A stretch of DNA of 64,000 nucleotides from Pleurodeles waltl (lineage: Eukaryota > Chordata > Amphibia > Caudata > Salamandridae): NCBI RefSeq assembly GCF_031143425.1, contig NC_090438.1, forward strand, positions 777,305,138 to 777,369,137, written 5' to 3'. Positions 46,650 through 57,114 of the stretch are shown here, piece after piece (the stretch's first letter is position 1; each line of letters opens with the position of its first letter). The notes below the pieces were generated by a model, which saw nothing but the letters and a program-made list of their open reading frames with translations, was not told the DNA's origin and searched no databases. A program made the translations under genes and the position numbers.

Positions 46650-47100
46650 GGCAGGGCAGGTGCGCTTGCGGGTTGAGCGGGGTGGGGCCTCCGTTGCTGC
46701 TGCTCCTCTGTCCCTTGTCACTCCAGATGCAGACACAGTCTCCCAGCCTGTCCTGCGGCCAATCCTGACGCTGCTCAGAGCAGCATCAGGATTGGCTGGG
46801 AGCGCCCAGCCAGGATGCTCCCAGGCAGACTAGGAGCCTGTGTATGCTTTCTCCAGCCTGGCAACTGTGTTGTTGGGCTGGAGAGAGCCTACTCCGCATG
46901 TGTGTTTGGCCGGCCTGAGATGGCCAGCCAAACACACATGCCCTCTGAGGGGAGTGCTCTGTGCACTACCCTCAAGTGCTTGTCACTCCCAATGCCCCAC
47001 CCCTTTTCAAGAAAACAATAATAAACACAGTTTATTATTGTTTTCTTGAAAAGGTTATGTAGCTGCCGCTGCTGGCGGGAGGGCGATGCCCCTCCGTCCC
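46650..47100. mobile_element. Hairpin-rich insertion of a second type
   Basis: Consecutive hairpins are 46758-46796 (GCCAATCCTGA.../...TCAGGATTGGC), a CTCCAGCC/GGCTGGAG stem near 46850-46883, 46898-46940 (CATGTGTGTTTGGC/GCCAAACACACATG) and the perfect stem at 47002-47054. The sequences differ from the GCGG-type hairpin chain. It lies between ORF1 and ORF2 of the L1-like LINE. No terminal repeats or duplication could be fixed, so the boundaries are approximate. Confidence 0.5.
47002..47054. repeat. Perfect 25-bp hairpin with 3-base loop
   Basis: CCTTTTCAAGAAAACAATAA... folds on its exact complement around ACA. No mismatch is seen in the 25 pairs. Confidence 0.95.
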
Positions 47101-47379
47101 AATGGAGGAGCCGACCCTGTTCAGCCTACTCTATGTCAAGAAAAGCTGAAGCTATTTAAACACTGTGACTCCAGCTTACAGAGATCGGCATTGAACCTGT
47201 GGGGAACAGACAGGCCCCGGCCTCCTACCTTGGGACTGTGGCACCTGGTTTGCCCCAGCAGACCTCCCTCCATACTACCCAGTATGCCTTCTAATTGGCA
47301 GCTCACCAGACATGAGGAGTCTTTGGCCCTGCTCCCTCACACTTGTCCTTGACTTCTACTGGTCCCAGGGGTCTGGAGT

Positions 47380-49150
47380 GCCCAAAGGACTTCAATGACA
47401 TACAGGCCCAATCATCCTGAGAGGAGAGGCATCCTCAGCCCTCAACTGGGCGAAACATCAATGCCAGACGTTCCCCCTCGATTTAGACTTTAGGCGAGTG
47501 ATTCCTCCATTATGACCAGCGGATCCAGGTGCCGGCCATCTCAGGACCTGAATGGAGATGTTAGGCCCATCACCCTTAAATGAGAATTTACTGATTTGGG
47601 ATTAGTAACTGCATGGAGTTATAGACACCCTGACACAGGATTACTCCTTTAACTCACATGTCCATACCTCATACTCCTGCACAGCTTATCTTTTTTGCAC
47701 TCACTCACTGCTCGAAGAATTGGACACTGCCACCATCTTGGACATATCCATTTCTGACCATACCCACTTAGAACTTGTATAGACCCGGAGTGGGGTCCTG
47801 AAACGGGCCCCCCAGCACCGGTGTTTGCCCCCACACTTGCTTGAAGATGACACCAACGTTCCTGAGATCCAAAAAGAGATCACAGATTACTTTGACCCAA
47901 ACGACCGGCCACGGATCTCAGGGCATACACTTTGGGATGGCTTTAAAGCCACCATCAGGGGAGTTATATCCTCCATAGCCATTGCCCGTGTGAGGGAATC
48001 ACGGTTAGTTGAGATGGTTCTAGCTACCGAGATCAAGACTCTTCAGCGTCTCGACCAAACTGTCCCCTGCAGATGCAACAAGAGACAGTTGGCTCTGCTG
48101 CGGGGTCAGCTAAGGGCTCACAGGACTAATAAGGCCGAATTATCCTTACTCGCCCTGAAGCAACAGTACTATGAGGGGGGGATAAGGTGGGGCCCTCTTT
48201 TTAGGACAGAAGACTCAACCTGGTCCACTACTGAACAGGTGAAACACCAAGCATTCCACAGCTTCTACCAAACTCTCTCTAACAGGGAAGACGCCTCACA
48301 AGATTTCAGAGACTCTTAACTTAGCACTTGTGCATGGGACCCTCTCGACCCTCAACATACTAAACTCTTGCAAGACTCCTGGCCTGAATGAACTTCCAGT
48401 AGCTTTTTATCGAGCATTCCTTCCTCTCCTCCAGGATCGCATTCTGACACTATTCAATGTGTTCACAGCAGACATGGGCCTAATCCCTACGATGGCAGCG
48501 CCGGAGGCTGCTTTCATTCCCATGCCTGACATATATCCTTCCCTCCGTGCCTCCTACAGCCCAATTGCTCTCTTAAACACAGATGCTACACTAAGATCTT
48601 AGTGAAATGGTTGGAGTCACACCTCCCTGGCCTGATTGAACTGGACCAGGTAGGCTTTATCCACACCCGATAAGGGGTGGACAATAGCTGTTGCACTGCA
48701 TATTTGGTTGAGAAACTCTACTGTCACAGCACCCCTTCCTGCCTTTTCTCATTTGATGCGGAAAAGGTTTTTGACAGGATCAGCTGGCCATTCTTAAAAG
48801 CTGTTCCCATAAGATTGACTGGGCTAAGGCATGATCTCAAGGATTATGGCCTCTTATGGCTCCCCTACGGCCATAATTTGAATTAACGGTCAACACAGAA
48901 AGCCAATCCACCTGGCTAGGGGCACTAGGCAGGGGGCCTGCTCTCACCCTTGCTGTTTACCTTGGTCGGAGGAAACCTTGGCCATCACTATCTGACAGGC
49001 AAAGGCCATCGTGGGCATTCCCTTCAGTGGACATTCCCTCAAACTTAGGGCCTGATTTAGATCTCAGCGAATGGAATACTCCATCAGAAACGTGATGGAT
49101 ATCCTGTCCTTTGCAGATGACCTTTTGCTCACCCTCACCCAACCTACCCT
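47380..49150 (+). pseudogene. L1-like ORF2: endonuclease end and reverse transcriptase
   Basis: Near 47590-47640 the pieces FTDLGLVTAWSYRHPDTG and, near 47750, ISDHTHLEL match the C-terminal end of APE-type endonucleases. The linker is open at 47825-48319 (RPRISGHTLWDGFKATIRG). RT blocks follow: TPGLNELPVAFYRAFLP, SYSPIALLNTDATL, FDAEKVFDRISWPFLK (motif A, about 48750) and FADDLLLT (motif C, about 49108). Several frame changes and stops occur. Confidence 0.78.
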
Positions 49151-49190
49151 CTCACTTAGAGTTATTTTAAGTCTCTATAACTCCTGGCCC

Positions 49191-49352
49191 AAGGTAACTA
49201 CAACTCGTACCCTTGCCATGCACGGTTTTCCTTCAATAATTTAACTTCTAATGTTCCACTGATACTTTTATTAACGTTATACAAGTTGTCATGAGTGCTG
49301 TAATATCTGGAGTAACTAACTGCATGTTGAGGGCATGAGTTATAGTTACCTT
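49191..49352. repeat. Short inverted-repeat (MITE-like) element
   Basis: The ends AAGGTAACTACAACTCGTACCC and GGGCATGAGTTATAGTTACCTT are imperfectly inverted across about 160 bases. No clear target duplication was found. Confidence 0.5.
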
Positions 49353-50365
49353 AGGATGCATTACTGAATTTCTACGGTTGTGTGCAAGTAAATTCAGAAC
49401 CTAACTATAACGTCCCTGTAACCTTTGTTTTTCAAGTGAATTTCAAAGATTTATTTAATTATAATTCCTAACTATAGATTCCCTTCAACCTTTGTTTTTT
49501 TCAGTGAATTTCTATGTTTTTTTAACGTAAAGAAATTTTCATTACTATACTTTAATCCACCCCCCTATAACCACCCAACCCTGCGTTGTTCATGGCCTTG
49601 CGTGGCAGGGGTTAGCCGCAGCGCCTGGCTTGCACCCAATTACTCCAGCCAAACCCCCTAACCACCCAACTACACGCTGCACATGGTCTCTGGCTAAGCG
49701 CAGCAGGAGTTGGCTGTAGGGTCTGTCTCTCTGGGTATGAGAATAGGTGTGAGAGGGTGTCTGGGTGAACAGACAAGCATCATAATGGACTGCAAACAGA
49801 AGGACGTTCCTAGGGTGCAAGGAAAAGATAAATTGAAGAATTTGTTTTTTGCTAAATCTGTTATTAATAGTGTTGTTCAGTTGTAAATAATGTCTTATTG
49901 GTTCTATATAATGTGCTTTTTCCCTATCCTTGTCTGTCTCTCTTTCTCCTCCCACCCTCAACCCCCTATTGTTTGTGTAGCTTCTTATATCCCACCCACC
50001 ACTCTCCCGTTGTCTGTGTAGCTTTTTATATCCACCCTCCTGTTGTTCATGTTGCTTCTCCCCCAAACTCTTGCATTGTCCGTGTTGCGTCTTCCCTCCT
50101 ACCTCCCACCCTCTCGCTGGATCCCCGCTCCCGAACCTTTATCAGACAAAAACAAACTGCATTGAAGCGCCCAGCAGTGCACGTTTCATAGTGGGGATTA
50201 TTTTTTTTTTACTGTCCTTTTGCCTCCCACTCTTCCTTTGTCCATGTTGACCACCCCACTTCTGTTCCTGTGTCTCTATTGCTCATATCCACTTCTGGTC
50301 TGTCAGCCTTCAGAGAAAGCAGCCTGAATAAGAATTGAAAGATTTTCCCCTCATATAAAGACTAT
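49353..50365. repeat. AT-rich sequence followed by imperfect tandem repeats
   Basis: At 49560-49740 two imperfect units begin with TAACCACCCAAC. At 49940-50120 a run of degenerate units of about 35-45 bases shares TTGT..GTGT.GCTTCTT and CCCACCC motifs. No gene is seen. Confidence 0.45.
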
Positions 50366-50556
50366 GGGCCTGATTACAACTTTGGAGGAGGTGTTAATCC
50401 GTCCCAAAAGTGACGATAAAGTGACGGATATACCACCAGACGTATTACGAGGTCCATAGGATATAATTGACTCGTAATACGGCTGGTGGTATATCCGTCA
50501 CTTTACCGTCACTTTTGGGACGGATTAACACCTCCTCCAAAGTTGTAATCAGGCCC
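50366..50556. mobile_element. Near-perfect palindromic MITE
   Basis: Arms of about 85 bases starting GGGCCTGATTACAACTTTGG pair with only a couple of mismatches around a short loop. Its tip resembles the Harbinger/MITE terminus pattern. The three bases on either side (TAT and GCT) do not match, so no target duplication is visible. Confidence 0.8.
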
Positions 50557-51399
50557 GCTGTCTTAGCCCTGCAAGCCTCTCAAAGGCACTGGCTCTGCCT
50601 GTGATTGGCATACATCTGTTTCATCTTACTAGCACCATTCAGGCTTTGCGACCCTTTGGAGGCACGTCAGGACAGGTTCATGTGAGAGCTATTTGGCTTT
50701 GACAGTGCCATTTAGCCCTATTATAGAGCAGCGTGGATAAAAAATATTTAAAAAGGTACAGAAGTTATTTTAAAAAAGCACTGACACAGGAAGGTAAAAA
50801 TCCATGTATAACATTTTTTTTATGATCTTTTAGCCTTGCTGCACAACAACCGCGAGGCTCTACAACGTGGTTAAAAGACATTGGCCAAACCAATACTTAC
50901 TGGCTTTGTTAATGTTTTTTTTTGTGGAGTTCTTCTTAAAGCTTTCTTGAAGCAATGTAGCTCAGAATTTCCGGACTGCTGCAGATTTAACCTCCTGGCC
51001 ATGTAAGAAGAAAGGGAAACACCCATAAATGTAAGATTAACAGAAAGTAACTTTGTAAAAAAATTGTTTTTGAGAGATTTTCATTTTTGACTTGTGAGTT
51101 TGGATCATTAGAGAAATAATTTTGCTTGAATAGACATTGCTGATCCAGGCCCAATTTTTCTGGACGACAATTTTAAAAATGGCGGATGTGTTGCAGTGAT
51201 GTAATATTTCAGGGAACATGAGTCAAAACATACGTTTTTGGGGTAAAGCAGTCTTAAAGAGAAAGAAAATAACTCCTCAGAGCAACCCTTCCACCATTTT
51301 CCAAAATGGCGGTTGTAGAGGAGGAAAAAGAGACAGATATAGAAATTAAACAAATAATAATGGTTTTTAATCCTTTTATGTATACACCACACAATGCTT
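50557..51399. other. Unassigned sequence
   Basis: AT-rich, no recognisable gene or repeat boundary. Confidence 0.4.
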
Positions 51400-51724
51400 A
51401 TGATCCAAATATGAAAAGCTAATGTTTATTACTCCTGTTTTAGACATATTTTCATAGTTCATTTTATTTATTTTTTTCGGCAATCTCTTGTGGTACATTT
51501 GCAGAATGTTGAACATTTGAGAAGAGGATATCACCAGGCACATCTTTTTGTAGCACAGGTTTTGCAAGTACATGTACGTGTAAGTTCTGTGTGTAGAGGC
51601 TTTAGAAATTCCGTAGGCTTTAACACCCCATCAATATCTTCCCAACTAAATTCTCACAGATCTTTCTCTACATATGCATGATCCATAACATTTACACATC
51701 TTCTGATCAAGTACAATGCTCTTT

Positions 51725-52397
51725 TAATGTGTACATGCCCAGAACGCATTATCCGCACATGCACAAGGTATTTCTACGTCTTTAAAGTCACATTCTTCTT
51801 CTGTCTCAACAAATCCTTTTAGAAACTTCACAGGTCGAGCAGTTAAAGCCCAAAGCTTTGTTCCAGTTTTGCTCATAGTGTCATCACCAGTAAGAATATG
51901 TACCTTGATAAGAACACTTAGCATCTCTGGGTCAAGTTTCTTGTACAGAATATTAAATAGGATTAAGAGACTTTTCTCGCTTGTTCCATAATGTATCCAT
52001 AATTCTGACAATCCTTGACTTATGAACAATGCACAATGATAACATCTGTGTCATTTGACAGTATAATGGCTCGATTGGGACCATTTCGAACAGCCCGCTC
52101 GACATGTGGCACAACACAAAGGTCAGCATCCTCCAATTTGCTGTTAAGTTCTTGAACAATATGGGCTGTACCTTTTGAATATATCTCTGCAGGCACCAAC
52201 TCTTCATTGACCATCATTCCACTTGCAATAATTGGAAATTCAGTGTCCACTGAAGCATCTGCAAGGTTTTGGCGAGTTAACATCTCCAAGTTCATCTGGT
52301 TCGATGTTGATGAGCAGAATTGATTGAGTTGCACAGGCATAGGTTTCAAATTTTTGATGTAGGCAAGGTCAATTGTTCCCCTTGTAGACATTTGTCT
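51725..52397 (-). pseudogene. Unnamed large protein, C-terminal nuclease-like segment
   Basis: The segment begins right after the Gypsy target duplication. It reads RQMSTRGTIDLAYIKNLKPM, later ADLCVVPHVERAVRNG and IILSNDTDVIIVHC, and after a frameshift near 52030 LSELWIHYGTSEKS, then HILTGDDTMSKTGTKLWAL. Clusters of Asp in NDTDV and GDD are what one expects of a metal-dependent PIN/FEN-type nuclease. This is a fold guess from motif pattern, not a homology result. Further weak coding similarity may extend to about 51400. Confidence 0.6.
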
Positions 52398-52629
52398 GAT
52401 TCTGTCACAGTGTCCTTTCCTCGGGATCTGCATGCCGCCGCACAACAGGCCCTCCTTCCGGTGTAACCACCTCAGAAAGCTATTATAGCACAGAGTTATG
52501 GTGAAGCCAGTCGAGGGGAAGGGAATTAGGGTAGGGAACAGCAGGGAGAGAGATCTGAAAAGGAAAAATGGTTAAGCATGTATGTATATACCTGTTCATA
52601 ACAGCATTAACATTCAATTATACATTTAG

Positions 52630-53735
52630 GCTAAGGCGCCTCCGTGAATGCAAGTGTTGAGACTCTTATGGAATAAACAAAGGTGTCTTAGTGGATGCAA
52701 GAATTGAGACCCTTATGGAATAAACAAAGGTGTGTTAGTGGATGCAAGAATTGAGACCCTTATGGAATAAACAAAGGCGTCTCAGTTAATGCAAGAGTTG
52801 AGACCCTTATGAAATAGACAAAGGCGTCTCTGTGAATGCAAGAGTTGAGCCCCTTATGGAATAGACAAAGGCGTCTCCGTGTGTGCAAGATTTGAGACCC
52901 TTATGGACTAAACAAAGGCATCTCCTTGGATGCAAGAGTTGAGACCCTTATGGAATAGACAAAGGCGTCTCCGTGAATGCAAGAGTTGAGACCCTTATGG
53001 AATAGACAAAGGCGTCTCTGTGAATGCAAGTGTTGAGCCCCTTAGGGAATAAACAAAGGCGTCTCCGTGAGTGCAAGAGTTGAGACCCTTATGGAATAGA
53101 CAAAGGCGTCTCCGTGAATGCAAGAGTTGAGACCCTTATGGAATAGACAAAGGCGTCACCGTGAATGCAAGTGTTGAGACCCTTATGGAATAGACAAAGG
53201 CGTCTCCGTGGATGCAAGTGTTGAGACCCTTATGGAATAAACAAAGGCATCTCCATGAATACAAGAGTTGAGACCTTTATGGAATAGACAAAGGCGTCTT
53301 CCGTGAAAGCAAATGTTGAGACCCTTATGGAATAGACAAAGGCGTCTCTGTGTGTGCAAGAGTTGAGACCCTTATGGAATAGACAAAGGCGTCTCCGTGG
53401 ATGCAAGTGTTGAGACCCTTATGGAATAGACATAGGCATTTCCGTGTGTGCAAGAGTTGAGAACCTTATGGAATAACCAAAGGCGTCTCCTTGAATGCAA
53501 GAGTTGAGACCCTTATGGAATGGACAAAGGCGTCTCCGTGAATGCAAGAGTTGAGACCCTTATGGAATAGACAAAGGCGTCTCCGTGAATGCAAGTGTTG
53601 AGACCCTTATGGAATAGACAAAGGCGTCTCTGTGTGTGCAAGAGTTGAGACCCTTATGAAATAGACAAAGGTGTCTCTGTGGATGCAAGTGTTGAGACCC
53701 TTATGGAATAAACAAAGGCATCTCTGTGGGTGCAA
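52630..53735. repeat. Minisatellite, about 47-bp unit, about 23 copies
   Basis: The unit contains AAAGGCGTCTCCGTG.ATGCA and GAGACCCTTATGGAATA. Copies vary at a few positions. The matching array in the other LTR (57345-57640) has about six copies. Confidence 0.9.
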
Positions 53736-53739
53736 GAGT

Positions 53740-54075
53740 TGGTAGAATCATGATACTTCAGGATGTCATGAGCATTAGACAAAACTGGGCGTGGGCGTTT
53801 TCTGAATCCTGGAACAAGAACAATTAGTAAAATCATGATACTTCAGGATGTTGTGAGCATTAAACAAAGCTGGGCGTGGCCCTTCTCTGAATCATGGAAC
53901 AAAACAATTAGTAAAATCATGATACTTCAGTATGTTGTGAGCATTAAACAAAACTGGGCGTGGCCCTTCTCTGAATCATGGAACAAGAACAATTAGTAAA
54001 ATCATTATACTTCAGGATGTCGTGAGCATTAAACAAAAGTGGGCGTGGCCGTTCTCTGAATCATGGAACAAGAAC
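53740..54075. repeat. Tandem repeat, about 84-bp unit, four copies
   Basis: Units contain ATCATGATACTTCAGGATGT and GGGCGTGGCC.TTCTCTGAAT. Only about one copy is in the other LTR (57636-57720). Confidence 0.85.
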
Positions 54076-54339
54076 GAACTGAGACCGCTGAACCTTGAGA
54101 AGGCAAGAGCTTGGACCATGGACATACTCTGAACATCAATCATGCAACTACTATGCATTCATAAACATAAAACATTTGGTCTCAGTCTAGAAATTTGCAA
54201 AGACTTAAATATGTATCTCACATATAATCAAAGACTTAAATATGTCTCTCACATATTATACTTCCAAAAACAATGAAACTATGATTTGCTTATCTTTGAG
54301 ATGTTTTCACATTTGTCACCTAGGCCTGAAAGTTTTACT

Positions 54340-55060
54340 CATGTAAACTGAAGCGCCTTGATTATTGGACCAAGGGAGCTTTACTCATATGAACTGAAGC
54401 GATTTGATTGCTGTGCGAAGGGCGCTTTACTTCCAATGAACTGAAGCGCTTTGAATGTTGTGCCAAGTGCGCTTTACTTCTGTGAACTGAAGCGCTTTGA
54501 ATACCATGCCAAGTGCGCTTTACTCCTGTGAACTGAAGCGCTTTAAATGTTGTGCTAAGGGTGCTTTACTCCTGTGAACTGAAGTGCTTTGAATGCTGTG
54601 TGTGTATTTAAAGCGCTTTAGTTCACAGGAGTAAAGGGCACTTTACTCCTGTGAACTGAAACGTTTTAAATGTCGTGCCAAGTGCTCTTTACTCCTGTGA
54701 ACTGAAGCGCTTTGAATACCATGCCAAGTGCGCTTTACTCCTGTGAACGGAAGCGCTTTAAATGCTGTGCCAAGGGCACTTTACTCCTGTGAACTGAGGC
54801 GCTTTAAATGCTGTGCCAAGGGCGCTTTAATCCTGTGAACTGAAGCGCTTTGAATGCTGTGCCAAGGGCACATTAATCATGTGAACTGAAGCGCTTTAAA
54901 TGTCATGCCAAGTGCGCTTTACTCCTGTGAACTGAAGCGCTTTGAATACCATGCCAAGTGCGCTTTACTCCTCTGAACTGAGGCGCTTGGAATACCCTGC
55001 CAAGTGCGCTTTACTCCTGTGAACTGAAGCGCTTTAAATGTCGTGCCTGCGGCGCTTTAC
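54340..55060. repeat. Minisatellite, about 46-bp unit, about 15 copies
   Basis: Units contain GTGAACTGAAGCGCTTTGAA and GCCAAGTGCGCTTTACTCCT. One unit near 54600-54650 is partly inverted, giving a local palindrome. The other LTR (57985-58410) has about nine copies. Confidence 0.9.
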
Positions 55061-55594
55061 CAGTGTGGCCTAAAACACTTTGCTCATTATGCTAAGGGGC
55101 TCTTTACCTTTTGGAATTAATGACTTCCTTCAAACTTGGATTCAGCAAGGCCTTACCCCTACGAGTACAACCTACTCATTTTTTAATGCACCATGGAAAC
55201 AAGGATACTTCGGTTGGATGACACTCTGCCATTCAGGAACTCTGCTCTTCTCCAGAGAAATCCCCACGAGATCTGGCTGCATCAACGTCTTCAAAATAGT
55301 GAGCAACGTGCTTGGGTGTGGCTGGGCTTTATAGGCCTGCCACACCCCAAGATGGCTGCTGCCTCTAAAAACATGGGAATTGTAGTCCCTTCGTGGAATA
55401 GCACTGATAAGTGCATCTTGTCCACCAATGACCTGAACCTGCAGCTCTATGAGTTTTGCTACAGGGCAGACAATGTTGATGGCCACCTTTGGAGCAAGAG
55501 GGGATGACAAGTGGCACGCAGAAAGCGCTGCAGAGCCACGCATGGGAGTTTCGGGCGGGACCTGGACCGCGCATGGTTCTGTTCCTGACATTAC

Positions 55595-56150
55595 ACCCCT
55601 CTCCCAAGCGTGGTCAGGGCACGGTTTACCGGGATGGAGGAGGTGAAATCGTCGCACCAAATGTTGTGCCTGGACATTTTTCTCAGGTTCACATGAGTCA
55701 TTTTCCAGTCTGTATTCCTTCCAGGACACTAAATACCAAAGGGAAGATCTAAGATGTCCGGAGTTTAGGATAGATCGTACCTCTTACTCCCAATGACCTT
55801 GGCCTAATGGAGGAGCAGGTTTCGGAAGTGAAGTGTGAAACACTTGCTGGATTTTTAAGGACGATGGCAACTTTAGTTTGTATGTTACAGGGTTCACCTG
55901 TCAAAGCACTTCATAGGCCCTTATGAATTTTGGATGGAACATATTTTCACTCTTGACCACAACCTCTGGTATGGTTTGGGCAGAAGGAGGCAGCCTGACA
56001 GGCAAAATGTGGGGACGGCGTCCACATGAGCCATAGAAAGGAGTTGAGTCTATAGAAAAATGGTGGGAGTTGTGAGCCAGCTCTGCTACAGCTTGAATCT
56101 TTTTCATAGTCATTAGCACGCCATTAGCTTTGGGTTCGAAAAACAACAGA
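55595..56150 (-). pseudogene. Gypsy integrase C-terminus and chromodomain
   Basis: From 56146 the pieces AELAHNSHHFSIDSTPFYGS and RRPHILPVRLP match the end of the Gypsy integrase core. NPVTYKLKLPSSLKIQQVFH (near 55850) is the GPY/F-type module, and WKEYRLENDSCEPEKNV (near 55720) is a chromodomain. One conserved aromatic position of the chromodomain reads Cys. In chromoviruses this domain steers integration to particular chromatin. Stops and frame changes occur between the blocks. Confidence 0.82.
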
Positions 56151-56339
56151 GAAGCTGGTAGTGATCTTGATGATCTAATTAGTTCGTTGAGTAAGCATTG
56201 ATTGAGATATTCTCGTAAAACTTGGTTCTTTTTCTCATAGAAGACATCAGGATATTCTGAATACTATTTTGGCAGGTGGCCGTGGCAACAAAATGTTGGG
56301 GATTTTCCTTTTTGTCTTCTCTTGGTAGAAGACACTTAT

Positions 56340-57080
56340 CTAGGCAAGAAGATGAAGAAGGATGTAAAACCTGGTTGCGCCAGTCTATACTTGGATTGTG
56401 TAACACTAACCTCAGCATTCTTGTCATCTTTGCAAATTATTTGTGTTCGTGAGGTTTGCATAGTTATGGGGCCTCCTGCCAATTCACTACCATCAACTGC
56501 ATGAACAATTTCAGGGACCTTTTTCTTTATACTGGGTATCTGTGAATTTAGTGCTGTTTGTTGATCCACAAAACTTTTGATTGTTCCTGATTCTATTAAA
56601 ACCTGTACAGTTTGTTGTTCTAAGATTCAAAAATATTTGGTAGGTGATTTGTGCAAGAACAGACTGAAGGGATTGTCAATTTGCCCAACAGATCCCCTTC
56701 GTTTTTTTCTCGGGCTCTTTAGTGTTTCCTCTGGCCAAGTGCTTTCCACCACTAACTGAATGAAATGTGATAAACATGTTATCAAGTCTTTGTTTCCTTG
56801 ACGTAATCCTAGTAACTCTTTGTTTTCACTAAAGGAACTGTCCAAATAGCGGCATCTCTAGTCTGGTATGATAAGAAGAACACAATTCTAGATTATGAGT
56901 CCAGAAAAGCACAGGGACAACAAGTAAAATGCAATTCCACATGTGTGAGGAAACACTGAACCTTATCAACCAAATTGTCGATTTTTTTTTTTTACAAAAA
57001 TTGATTCAGTTAGATCACTTTGCACTTGATTAATTACCTGTATGAGGGTATTTTGAGGTGGCCATCTTGATCAGCCGACC
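56340..57080 (-). pseudogene. Gypsy gag and protease remnant
   Basis: The gag part (about 57050-56620) includes LLGLRQGNKDLITCLSHFIQ and VVESTWPEE, the conserved retrotransposon gag block. The protease part (about 56610-56340) reads SFVDQQTALNS, the position of the catalytic DSGA motif, which is altered here, then AVDGSELAGGPI, the flap-like AVDGS.L motif. RT should follow, but the sequence moves directly toward integrase after about 56200, indicating an internal deletion. Confidence 0.78.
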
Positions 57081-57114
57081 GGGAGGAAAGTATAAACTTG
57101 TGGGCTCACTATTC

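Larger units (their letters stand above)
43690..49190 (+). mobile_element. Degenerate L1-like LINE
   Basis: ORF1 RNA-binding motifs (45620-46390), an endonuclease remnant (47380-47810) and RT blocks (47825-49150) appear in L1 order on the plus strand. The GC-rich start near 43690 may be the 5' UTR. A hAT element (44279-44724) and a hairpin-rich insertion (about 46650-47100) interrupt it. The 3' end is missing or covered by another repeat at 49191. Confidence 0.78.
52403..55590 (-). repeat. Gypsy 3' LTR, 3188 bases
   Basis: It shares its outer sequences with 57115-58933. Within it are three tandem arrays (52630-53735, 53740-54075 and 54340-55060), followed by about 500 bases of single-copy LTR sequence. 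The length difference from the other LTR comes mainly from array copy number. Confidence 0.85.

Noticed and set aside
52630..53735. Regular 47-base repeats as a possible CRISPR array
   Set aside because: Units are contiguous with no unique spacers, lie inside a retrotransposon LTR, and the sequence is clearly eukaryotic.
55080..55507. Nearly identical open frames at 55080-55507 and 58423-58850 as a conserved gene pair
   Set aside because: They are the same part of the two Gypsy LTRs. Their similarity reflects LTR origin, and no protein family is recognisable.
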